Positions 1 through 8,854 of a stretch of DNA of 20,193 nucleotides are shown piece by piece. The stretch's first letter is position 1; the number at the start of each line of letters is the position of its first letter. Below the pieces are notes generated by a model, which ran no database searches, was not told where the DNA came from, and saw only the letters and a list, made by a program, of their open reading frames with translations. Made by a program: the position numbers and the translations under genes. The stretch is from Funneliformis mosseae (taxonomy: Eukaryota > Glomeromycota > Glomeromycetes > Glomerales > Glomeraceae), in the NCBI GenBank assembly GCA_910592005.1, contig CAJVPP010001404.1, positions 1 to 20,193 of the forward strand. Reading direction: 5' to 3'.

Positions 1-208
1 GACAATTTCATATCGTTTCTCTAAAGAAAGTTCCATTTTTTAAGCGAAAGTTTGATGATCATCTAAATTTTTTTTTTGTATCATCGACACTTATAAAATT
101 TACAGGTGATCATGTATTGTGTTAAATTATATTTCTGGAAAATTTAAGAGGTAGTTATATAATAATTTTGGATGATCTTGAGCGGTCGGATACTTATGAC
201 CGCTACTG
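1..208. mobile_element. End of a Tc1/mariner-type element, truncated by the window edge
   Basis: The right end reads, on the minus strand from 208, CAGTAGCGGTC followed by a short spacer and GACCGCT, and is bordered by a TA dinucleotide at 209-210. Starting with CAGT next to TA is typical of Tc1/mariner-type terminal inverted repeats. The terminal segment is itself palindromic: AGCGGTC at 181-187 pairs with GACCGCT at 198-204. Subterminal GATCATC/GGATGATC motifs occur at 56-64 and 170-177. The other end and any transposase would lie left of the window. No gene is visible in these bases. The family assignment is an inference from the end sequence alone. Confidence 0.45.
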
Positions 209-2766
209 TATATTAACATTAAGTTCACCTTCAGAATCAGAAGAATCGGAAGAACTTGAATCAGAATCAAAATCAGAACTATCACTAGATGAGGCATCAG
301 AAGAGAAAGCTGAATTTGAGGCTGAAACTAAAGTAGCGAAATTAACTTTAGCTTTCTTAGATTTATTCTTCTTTTTCTTCTTCTAAATGCATTTGTGAGA
401 ATTATATTCAGTTTAGTTACAGTTAAAGCATCCCTGTTGTGTCTTCACAGCTTTTTTAATTGCTTTAGCCACATTTAGCTTTAACTGTTTTTTTGTGAGC
501 TCAGCAAGTTTATCATCAGAATCAACATCAACCTTTTTCTTTGGCTTTGGTGGCAAAGTAGGATTAGGAACAGGAACAAATTCTAAAGTCTCTCCCATAA
601 TCCATGATAAAAATCTGCCTATATTCTCATCTCGTAAATTTTTATACGTTCTTGCAGGTTGTGATTGGAATTGCGATGAAACCACTTGTTGGAGCTGTTG
701 AGGTTCTGAGAATGCTATTGTATTTTTTACCAAGCTCTCAATTTCATTTTTACTCATCCCTGATCTGTTAATATCTACATATAGATTAGCCGCTGAAAAA
801 ATTGGAAAAGATGATAGCATGCTCTTTTGAGATAATATAAATTTTTCTGCTTTAGCTAAAGCTTGTATAATATTATCTTGAGTATCATGAAATTTGGCCA
901 TCATTCGAAAATTATATTGATTTATCAGAGACAAATCATAAATAAATTGCTCTTTTTGCTATTTAGGAGTTATTTCAGCTAATTTACCAATCTTTTTAAT
1001 TCTAGTGGAGAATTGCTTAACTGACATATCACCTTGCATGAGTTGACCAAAAACTACCATTTGTTTTAAGTATTCAACTATTGTATAAGCGATTCTAAAC
1101 AAGTATAAAAGTTGACCAAGCTTAATACTAGGAATAATAGTAACAGCAGGAAGACCAGCTCTGGCATTAGGTACTACTGATGCATTATCTACAGGTTCGC
1201 CACCAGCTATTAGCCAGTCTTCATCCCATATTCCATTCAGAATAATATCAGCACCAATTGTGATTTCTGCTCCAATTCTACCAATTTTGTGGCTGCCTTA
1301 CCTTGAAATTCTCTAGCAGTATTCAAACCACCAATTTGATTACCACCATTTCCAGTGGCCAAAGCTCGAATAGCAGTTAAAGTAACTACTCCTAAATTGT
1401 CTGAAAGATTATTACATCTCCAATTTTTACTTTTGACGTGAGTTAAATACCAATTTAATGCATCACTTGCAAGTCATGATACAACTAATTCAATTACCTC
1501 TTCTCTTCTAGTGACCTGACCTGCACCAGACGCAATATTTATTCGACTAGCTATTATATATCTTTGCATGTCCCTAAGCCAATCTTCTGGATCTTCTCCA
1601 GGACATCCATAAAATATTGGAATCTATATCTTACCATTCCTGATTGTTGTAAATTAGGAGGATTGTTTTATAATGCTAAAATAATTTGCCGGAAATTTCT
1701 ATTTATTAGCTGAAGAGCAAATTTCTCATGTATTAATATATTAATACAGGCCTGCTTTCTAGTATTATTATCGATAATCGCCCTTCCAATTTTTGGAATA
1801 CGCCATGCCATTTTTGATGTCCCAAAGTTTCATCCCTATATCAGTCTTTCCAATTGTGAGCTTGACGAACAGCATAACTATGCCTTCCTCTCCAGCGTTC
1901 TGTATCATTATTATACTTCGCAGTCCACTGATGTGCAGTTCTTCTGAGGTTATTGATTTTAGCATCTTTGCACCTCTTAAGATTATTAATTTCAGCATCT
2001 TTACACCTCCTGAGATCATCAATTTCAGTATCTCTACGCTGATGTGCATGTCTTTCATCCTGTAAAGCCTGAGTTAACATGCGAACATTATGCAATGCCT
2101 CTACTTCTCATTGTTCTGCATTCCTAGTTTGCGCAGTTTGTTCTGCAAGCCGTCTACCTTGATTCTCCCAATATCGTTGGGTTGTTTCAACATATCTAAT
2201 AGTATTAGATAAGCTTGTAATAATTTTATCAAATTGCGTAACTATATCATCTGGGAGATTAATATTTCTTTAATCCAAATGTAATCAAATTTTTGCTACG
2301 CAACCTGAAATGTGTAACCGCCTATCTAAAATTGATTGAAAGGCATTATCCATATTACTATTATTCTCTGTTCTTTTTCTATTGCTTGAAACTTTTTCCC
2401 AACTTCTTCCAGTTATTTCATAGATACGAGTTTTAAGCTTCTCGACCTTATCTTTTAACTCATATAAGCGCTCATCCCAGATAATATATGCTTCTTCTTT
2501 TCCTTTACATATTGCAGAACTTCACGCAGGCACTTCTTAAGAGACGTGATCTCTAACTTGAGGTTTTCTATCTCTTTCTCATAGGTTATTATAGTATTAT
2601 TCTACAACGAGATAGTTTGATAACATTCCTCAAGTTCCTTCACGAGGGAGTGAATTTTTTTCTCATTACTTTTATTAATAGATATTTCATCTCAAAGTTC
2701 ACTACGAAGCTCCTGGTTCGTATCTAAAAGCTCTAAGTATGCTAGATCGCATGAAATGGTAGGCAT
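203..2766 (-). pseudogene. Retroelement gag-like protein, broken
   Basis: Read from the ATG at 2766, the gene shows a long coiled-coil N-terminus (about 2766-1800) that includes an 11-residue repeat with core DAEINNL. A gag-like domain follows at about 1630-960, with GEDPEDWLRDMQ, then REEVIELVVS and DALNWY, the usual Retrotrans_gag pattern. An open segment at 934-413 ends in a CCHC zinc knuckle (430-388): CFNC is present, but the His is Tyr and a stop falls inside the knuckle. A Lys-rich run and a Ser/Asp/Glu tail reach a TAG at 205-203. Several stops and at least two frameshifts break it. No protease, reverse transcriptase or integrase in the gag orientation is visible; they would lie left of the window. 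The final stop lies inside the terminal repeat of the element at 1-208, so the original C-terminus may be lost. The integrase at 2865 is divergently oriented about 100 bases away. Confidence 0.72.
1943..2041 (-). repeat. 33-bp tandem repeat, three copies, inside the gag coiled coil
   Basis: Three consecutive 33-bp units at 1943-1975, 1976-2008 and 2009-2041 encode, on the minus strand, an 11-residue unit of the form RRCKDAEINNL. The copies differ by a few substitutions. The 11-residue period with regularly placed Leu/Ile and alternating charges fits a coiled coil. Copy number may vary between elements. Confidence 0.7.
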
Positions 2767-2864
2767 TATATTTTCAACCTGATTTATAGAACATCATATA
2801 ATCATAACCTGAGAATAAGCTAACTGCAAATTGTGATAGATCCTGATAAGGCTCAAAAAATTGA

Positions 2865-3912
2865 AAAAATATCATATTACGTGAAATATATTATCACCCG
2901 ACTGACTATCATTCTAATCCTAAATCTTTAAGAGATGTATGTAAAAAAGAGGGGCATCGATTCTGCCTAAGTGAATGCAAAGATTTTTTAGAAAATTAAG
3001 AGTTATACCAGACTAATAAAACCTCTCTAAAATACATACCTAGAGTCAGCTATAGGCAAATAACATGTTCTAACTGTGTACACTAATGCGATATACTGTT
3101 TCTCACACATGATTATCATAGGGGTAAAAATATAAAGCAGTGTTTAACATAATAGACTGTACTTCTAGATATATGACTTCAGTTTTGCTTAGATCGAAGA
3201 AAAGTTCTGAGGTTGCTAAAGCATTTAGGAAAATATATGGAAATCAAAATAATCCATTGACATGGCTAAAGCTTTTACAATATGATGAAAATCATGAGTT
3301 TGTGGGCAAGACCTCCTGACTAATGCAAGAGCACAATGTTACAATTCAAGTAATTGACCTATATAGTCATAGAGGACTTGCTTTTGTGAAGCGTTTCAAC
3401 CAAACACTCTCAAAAATTCTATACAAAATCCAGTATACTATTGAATCAATAACTTCTAATTCTACATTAATAAGAGCATGGGTTAGATATATACCAGTAG
3501 TTATTGATTATCTAAATAATTATCACACACGTCTTATTTGAGAACCAGGATTAGAAAAGTGGGGACTCAAGCCAGAGAAAACTATTGCTTTAGAACAAGT
3601 TGAATCTAAATCATCCACAAAATATAAGCGTTCAGTTGGACAAGATGAATTAAAAAAAGGAGATACCATTCGCTATCTTCTTACTAATGTAGAATGGGAA
3701 GGTGGTATGAAGAATCAGAGGCGCATAACTGATCCTATATGGTCATCAAGTTTTTATAAAGTCCGAAAAGTTGTTCTCTTAAAAATGAATCAATTTTATA
3801 TTATCTTAATAGTGATGAATATACATCAAAACGGGAATTTGTGTGAGAAGAGTTCATATTAATAGCTGATCCAGAAAGGGTTGGTCGTCTACCTCAAAGC
3901 ATATTATCTGTA
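2865..3912 (+). pseudogene. Polinton-type DDE integrase, broken
   Basis: The N-terminal region has the pre-core look of c-integrases (NPKSLRDVCKKEGHRF, then a predicted helix ending DFLEN). The core shows the first Asp in CDILFL (3090-3092), the IIDCTSRY strand after a frameshift near 3140, and the second Asp in YDENHEF (3284-3286). The position of the catalytic Glu, 35 residues further on in FVKRFNQTL, is Lys (AAG at 3389-3391), one transition from GAG. LNNYHTRLI follows, then a C-terminal region containing GDTIRYLL and LNSDEYTSKREF like the SH3/chromodomain-type tails of these integrases. In-frame stops and frameshifts near 3140 and 3790 make it non-functional. The end is placed after the tail motif; the same frame runs on into the next protein. 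Confidence 0.8.
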
Positions 3913-4467
3913 TATATTACATATACTTCCTCTTTCAATAACGAGCTAGATCAAGCTATTGATTATGCCAAGAAGTGATGTGATCAATGTTTAGAAAGAA
4001 TTGGATGAATAAATGGTCATAATGTTTATCTTTGGTCTTGTGAAAATGATATGCATCAATAGGAGTATCCATTAAAATACATCATGGAAAAATTTGAATG
4101 GTGCCTTCTATATCACCACACTACTGATGAACGCAAGTCTTGATATATTTTTAAGGATCTACTAGGTAAGAAATTCCTGCCATATAGAGCTAAGTTCTTA
4201 GATGAACTATACTTAAATTAATATAATGAGGAATTGCGTCTTGCATTTGAATTCCAGGGTTCTCAATACTATCATCACAATAGCTTCTACTATCAGGAGA
4301 ATGAAAATCTAAAATCACAAAATATGCGCAATCAAAAAAAGCAGGATATATATAAGGACTAAGGTATATGCCTTATTGAAGTGCTTCATACTGCGAATTT
4401 ATATCTGTTCATTAGACATATACTAATCGAGAAAGAATTCTTGGGTAAAGCGAAGCCTAACTCTTGA
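3913..4467 (+). pseudogene. Zinc-ribbon restriction-endonuclease-like protein, broken
   Basis: One frame runs without an indel from about 3790 to the TGA at 4465, interrupted by stops TGA, TGA, TAG, TGA, TAA and TAA. It contains half a zinc ribbon (LWSC, then MHQ, then WCLLYHHTTDE), where the last expected Cys is Tyr (TAT). A nuclease-like part follows, with [30 protein letters not shown] and RNQKKQD. The order matches zinc-ribbon plus PD-(D/E)XK-like endonucleases of giant viruses and Rhizophagus repeats; the Asp expected after LYL is Asn (AAT). It sits between integrase and ATPase in the same orientation. Nuclease activity is inferred from family resemblance only. The boundary with the integrase is uncertain because no clear start codon separates them. 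Confidence 0.65.
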
Positions 4468-4480
4468 AAGTTCACGTGAT

Positions 4481-4508
4481 TTTGGGCAAATCAAGTTCGC
4501 TGAAATTT
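4481..4508. repeat. Dispersed palindromic repeat, copy 1
   Basis: The 28-bp stretch beginning TTTGGGCAAATCAAGTTCGC matches 15107-15134 at 26 of 28 positions, both differences being transitions. It is preceded by CACGTGATT. A related, more decayed copy is at 6133-6160. It separates the nuclease and ATPase pseudogenes and is probably the end of a short palindromic element. Confidence 0.6.
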
Positions 4509-4540
4509 GTAAAATTATTTTAGTATATTATTAGTAATAG

Positions 4541-5308
4541 TTCGACATAAAAATAAAGAAACTTGAGCCAGTTGAAAGGCTTGTATATCATATTAACGAA
4601 ATTAAAGATGCTTAAAAATACAATGCTAATTCTAGTGTTTTCCAATAGCCTTTCACTTTATTAATCTGTGACCATATCAATTTGGGAAAAACTCATAAAG
4701 TTCTTAATCTCATGCTCAGAAATAAGCTTTATCGAATGTTTAATGGGAAGAAGGAAGGAACACATTATATCAAGAATAATGATTTGCTATTGATTGGCCA
4801 CCAACTCAAGGAGCCAAAATATTTGTATCTCAAATCAGCCTATCAAATAATTGCTAATAACCCAAAACTATATTGTGAGAATATTTCATTTTGAGCTTTA
4901 AAGCCTAATAAAATCCCCAAGGTAGATTCATTTTATCCAAACAGGAGTACAGTAGCTATATTTGAAGATGTATGTACTGATCTAAAGAAAATGCAAGAAA
5001 AAATTATTCCTTATTTTGTCGAAAGGCGCCATTACAATATCAGTTTGATATATATATCTCAAAGTTACTTTGATTGCCTAAAGATAATATGAAAAAATTT
5101 CACACATGTCTGCCTATTTAACGGATCATGCATTGCAGATGAGCTGAGCTGTATTGTGCGTCAATATGCTAATAATTGGCATAGTGTAATTAAGATTATT
5201 GATAAGCATTTATGTGAACAAAAATTCATTGTTTTCGATCTAACTGTACCTCGTGAACATCCACACAGGATTCGGCTAGGATGAGACCAAATTCTCACTA
5301 ATAAATAG
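4541..5308 (+). pseudogene. A32-type (FtsK/HerA) DNA packaging ATPase, broken
   Basis: The frame shows a P-loop region DHINLGKT (4673-4696), where the first Gly of GxxxxGKT is Asp. A Walker B stretch [10 protein letters not shown] follows (ED at 4964-4969), then [16 protein letters not shown] (from 5027) and NFTHVCLFNG, the conserved C-terminal half of poxvirus A32-like and Polinton ATPases that pump DNA into capsids. Stops are scattered (TAA and TAG before the P-loop, TGA after NISF, TGA in II*KNF, TGA at 5282). Length (about 250 codons) is close to that of full A32-type ATPases. The start is uncertain; no good ATG is seen upstream of 4550. It converges with the minus-strand gene ending at 5298. 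Confidence 0.82.
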
Positions 5309-6105
5309 AATTGGACTTCATAGATACTAGCTCTTTTTTCACCTTCAACACTTACATTTTTAGATCTTTGATCTCGTAGCGCATTTTCTTATTTATAGTA
5401 ACCTGATCTCTATATTCCTTTTCTATATCATGCATAAATTTTCCAAAAGTTCATCTATTATAATCGAGCAGATACTAGAATAGTACTTTAAGTTCATTCA
5501 TAACCTGAAGATTATTCTCTTCTTCATGATCATGCTTTAGCACCTCTGGTCATGTATTACTATTAGTTTGAAATTCATCATCTATAACATGTACAACAGG
5601 CAATATTAGGGATACGTCACATTTTAGCCAGCTCTGAGAATATAATAATTTTTCCTGAGCCATATTTTTGCGTCTCCTATTTAATGAATTCTTATAAACC
5701 TTTAATATGTGTCTTAAATAAGATTCAATTTGTTCAGACTTCTCAGAAATAGATTCTAATAGAATAGGATCTTTAAAATAGTGCAAGAGTTTTTGATACG
5801 CTCTCTTGACAAGACTTTCAGGCAGTCTATCTATAATATGTTTATAGTCAGAATAGAACATTTTATTAGATATAGTTTTACGCAAAAAAAGTTTGCATGA
5901 AAGAAATTCACCCTCTAGTATAAGACATAGCATTAAAAATAAATTTACGCGTCAATATTGTGAGAGATCTGCTAGTAATACAACTTCAATCAAATCACGT
6001 ATGCACCTCTAATGCTGATCACTTTTACCAGCTAGTATTAATACAGGATCACATTTTTCGCAGTATAGATAATAAATTTTTGACTAATTCGTTTTGCAAT
6101 ATTCA
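5298..6105 (-). pseudogene. Unrecognised protein with CxxC and coiled-coil C-terminus, broken
   Basis: A single minus-strand frame can be read from about 6105 to the TAG at 5300-5298. Its longest open piece is 5933-5550. N-terminal to that piece the same frame contains YCEKC and, 15 residues later, RC, a possible metal-binding site. The middle is helical and basic (KNSLNRRRKN), and the C-terminus (5549-5298) is a charged helix (EKEYRDQVTINKKMRYEI) typical of a coiled coil. At least six in-frame stops interrupt it, but there is no clear frameshift. I do not recognise the family. Its tail-to-tail meeting with the ATPase makes it a candidate further gene of the same Polinton-type element, but that is only positional. 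Confidence 0.45.
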
Positions 6106-6132
6106 AAATAAAAAAAAATTTACGTGATTTCA

Positions 6133-6160
6133 TTTTGTGAACTTAGTTCACAAAGTTTTG
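6133..6160. repeat. Dispersed palindromic repeat, decayed copy
   Basis: An 8-bp perfect inverted repeat TTGTGAAC/GTTCACAA (6135-6142, 6146-6153) with a 3-base loop sits downstream of ACGTGATTT. Compared with the copy at 15112-15126 (GCGAAC/GTTCGC), both CpG dinucleotides have become TpG and CpA, the classic product of methyl-cytosine deamination. It lies in the gap between two minus-strand pseudogenes. Confidence 0.5.
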
Positions 6161-6235
6161 CCAAAAAATTTTTATTATCTGATGCTTTGATACAAAAATA
6201 ATGATACGTAATATAAATTACAAAAAAAAGAAACT

Positions 6236-8056
6236 CTAATCATCTCGCATTAGAGTGAAAACTGTAGTACTATCTTCTTTTTGTTTTTCTGATATGAAAA
6301 TAGATGCGTGATATAGTAAGGACAAATTTGTAATTAATATATTTCGTAAAAGTAAAAGGGTTTTCACAAATTTAGTTATAACGCTCACATCTGACAATCG
6401 TACAGGAATTTCAGCTGATTGTAAATGAAAATATCTATGAATGTTTGCTTTATCTCTAATAAGTACATTAAGATGCAACATATTTCCAGCTACTTGTACT
6501 CCAACTATTCTAAATTGATCTTTTTCTGGTTTAAGGACTTTGCAAACTCAGAACATTCTATCGTTACTTTTTCTCTATAACTTTATCTCATCATCTATCT
6601 TTTCTATTAACTACAGTATAATCGTGAACATTCGACATACATAGCTCAAAGAAAATATCTAAATATTTTATTATATATATAATATCTGGTCGTCTTTTCA
6701 CCTGCCTTTCGCCTTTCCTATCTACACTAGCAATACTCTGTCGTTCTTAAGTATTGATAAATAAGAATAGTCTAAAAGGAAGATTTTTAATGTTGCTCAA
6801 ATAGACAATATAATAACTATGAATTGATAGGTTCCTTCATTTAGCGATTTTGCGAGTTCAGAATTAAAAGTTAGATTAAACTAAATATCTTCCAGAAGAA
6901 TTAAACTTCTTTTATAACATCTGCGATTTTTTCTTCTGATTCTTTCCAGGATCCATCGTGAATTAGTTTATCTGGTATTTTATTCTGAATATTATGATCA
7001 ATAAAACTTGTTACAAAATTTTCACACATCTCTTTAACTATCGTCATAGGAGCAGGCGCCATCTGCTGAGCAGGTTTCTAATATAAAAAATATGTTATAT
7101 TTACTCTCAAAGAACCTTCAACAAATTACCTACTTTAAATGCCTTTTTTAGATTTGATGATAACTGCTTGACAACTTCTGATTGATCGCTAATAACTTAG
7201 CTGGCCAAAGGATCCTTCCAGATTAAGCTTTGAATAGATATAGCATTTACTTTGAAATATAATTGTTAATAGAGAAGCGAAGTATCTTTTCTAATCTTTT
7301 CTTTCAGATCATTTATATTATCATCAATCTGTTCTGAGCTAAAAGGAATTTCCTTATCCGTTTTAATTGCTCCCATATTGTATAAAGTACAAACACCTTC
7401 AAAGCCAATGTTAAACTAAAAAAAAAAGTATTGCGTTAGATTTTAGAAATAAAAAGTAGTTCTTATCATAAAAATAATACAATTATCAATGTATATGTGA
7501 AGTTATCATCTTTGTGTGGCCATCACGCAGACAAAACTTTGTGTGATACTAACAAAGCAACATAATAACTCATATCTTAATACACCCCTCAATATGGCAA
7601 TAACCTTTTCATATAATAGGTTGATAGGGTAAACTACAAAACTGCATAACAGATTATAGCATATACACTCCTCTATTACGTGTAAGTATTTACTAGTAAG
7701 TGAGCTGAATGGGTAGATTAAACATAAGCAACAAACTAAAAAATAACTTGTTTATTCAGGTTTACTTTAGTAAACGATCACATAGTATCATCATATAATA
7801 ATAAAAAGCTAAAATATTTGCATAAATCTTAACTAACCTGTGGTAGGATTTAAAAAATTTTTAATTGACGAAAAGAATCTTCTATAAATGCATTGCTAAC
7901 AGAACCCACAGCTCATTCTACAATTAATTTTAACTCTATCTAGAAAACCCAGCGGTTTTCTTTCATTCTAAGATAAATAACAGACGTAGCGTTTATTTAA
8001 CGTTCCTCAGCAGTCATTAAGAATTCATAAATCTTATTATATATTACAGTAGACAT
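6236..8056 (-). pseudogene. Multi-exon gene of an unnamed, apparently repeated fungal family, broken
   Basis: Exon 1 runs 8056-7838 (ATG, 73 codons), exon 2 runs 7415-7134 (94 codons), and exon 3 runs from 7077 to the stop at 6236. The introns are 7837-7416 (GT...AG, 422 bases, no gene visible inside) and 7133-7078 (56 bases, GTAGGT...TTAG); all junctions are phase 0, so the reading frame is continuous across splices. Recognisable pieces are VGSVSNAFIEDSF, FNIGFEGVCTLYNMG, KPAQQMAPAPMTIVKEM and, in the last open stretch, a strand-helix module with HLNVLIRD, RYFHL, AEIPV and a leucine-rich helix. Several stops and frameshifts lie in exons 1 and 3. I do not know the function. The C-terminal module resembles in layout (hydrophobic strands, IP, then a helix) the end of the gene at 18534-20160, so both may belong to one expanded family. 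Confidence 0.6.
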
Positions 8057-8150
8057 ATTTACATAGTTAGTTTAGAATATTAAATAATATTAATATACTG
8101 AGATAATGCTAACAGCAAAATAAATGACAAAAAGCTAAAAATTATCTATA

Positions 8151-8321
8151 CAGTCAACTCTTGTTATAACGAACTCTATGTCCTAGACCTCAACTTCGCT
8201 ATAAGGCTATAGTGAAGATTTAAGAGATTTGATTGGCCAATTCGCTATAACAAGAGTATTTTTATTATATTTGTTCAAAAAATTCATTATATCAAGAGTT
8301 CGCTATAACAAGAGTTGACTG
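8151..8321. mobile_element. Complete MITE with TA target-site duplication (Tc1/mariner-type)
   Basis: The left end 8151-8176 and right end 8296-8321 are inverted repeats identical at 25 of 26 positions, starting CAGTCAACTCTTGTTATA. TA flanks both sides (8149-8150 and 8322-8323). Extra copies of TTCGCTATAACAAGAGT occur inside (8241-8257) and a partial one near 8195, so the subterminal sequence is repeated. At 171 bp with no coding capacity, it is non-autonomous and would need a transposase in trans. The high identity of the two ends suggests a younger insertion than the gene wrecks around it. Confidence 0.85.
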
Positions 8322-8334
8322 TACACCCTTTTAA

Positions 8335-8592
8335 ATGCCACTATTTTCTCACATTTACACTCACATCTATATTGAGGAAGAGATAGGAGAAATATGCAAG
8401 GCATTTTGTGCCAAAATTCTATGTTCGTTAGTAAAAATATGCAGAATGTGCATTAAAGATCTCAACATTTACAAAAGGCGTTGTGATAATGTATATACAG
8501 ACTTTTTTCGCTTACCTGATCACTCAATAGTTAATACTAAGACCTGGCAACGTTATAGATATTATTCTACTTGGAATATTCTGTCCCTCTGA
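8335..8592 (+). CDS. Small hypothetical ORF next to the MITE
   Basis: This is an uninterrupted 85-codon frame starting 13 bases after the MITE. It contains several Cys residues (EICKAFCAKILCSL, RMCIKDL) and a basic C-terminal half. I recognise no domain, signal or promoter. An open frame of this length can occur by chance in AT-rich DNA. It is listed because it is the only ORF between 8057 and 8854; the following 8593-8854 holds only AT-rich sequence with a small inverted repeat TGATGTA/TTACATCA near 8730-8751. Confidence 0.2.
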   Translation: MPLFSHIYTHIYIEEEIGEICKAFCAKILCSLVKICRMCIKDLNIYKRRCDNVYTDFFRLPDHSIVNTKTWQRYRYYSTWNILSL

Positions 8593-8854
8593 AGCAAATA
8601 TACATATTAATAAATGCTATTTCGCTAAATCTTATTCTGCTAAATATTGTAAGGAAAAAATTTGAAATATTTTGGAAATCGATTTCTTATATATGAAAAT
8701 CAATTTATCGCACAGATGATTTGTGATGTATCACCTATTACATCATATATATTTTAATGAGAATCAAAAATGTGCTAATTTATGTCACATACTGGAGGTA
8801 TTTCGTATGGTTGAATAGTATATTATTTTATTAAGACAATATTCAAGATCTGGA

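Larger units (their letters stand above)
2865..5308 (+). mobile_element. Degenerate Polinton/Maverick-type segment
   Basis: Three co-oriented broken genes lie head to tail: a DDE integrase, a zinc-ribbon endonuclease-like protein and an A32-type packaging ATPase. Integrase plus A32 ATPase is the hallmark combination of Polinton/Maverick elements. I see no protein-primed DNA polymerase, capsid protein or cysteine protease in the window, and no long terminal inverted repeats around the segment, so this is a fragment. All three genes carry multiple stops, so the copy is dead. Confidence 0.7.

Noticed and set aside
168..386. Plus-strand acidic ORF rich in Glu and Ser
   Set aside because: Antisense of the Ser/Asp-rich gag tail; the minus frame continues in order after the zinc knuckle.
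495..701. Plus-strand ORF of 68 codons
   Set aside because: Antisense shadow of the gag C-terminal region, which has the zinc-knuckle and acidic-tail motifs on the minus strand.
1793..2065. Plus-strand hydrophobic ORF of 90 codons, and a second minus-strand frame at 1768-2058
   Set aside because: Both are shadows of the 33-bp coiled-coil repeat encoded in the 1841-2095 minus frame.
2865..5308. Alternative genetic code with TGA read as Trp, as in mitochondria
   Set aside because: TGA often falls where Trp would fit, but TAA and TAG also interrupt the same frames and frameshifts are present. Decay of nuclear genes explains all of it.
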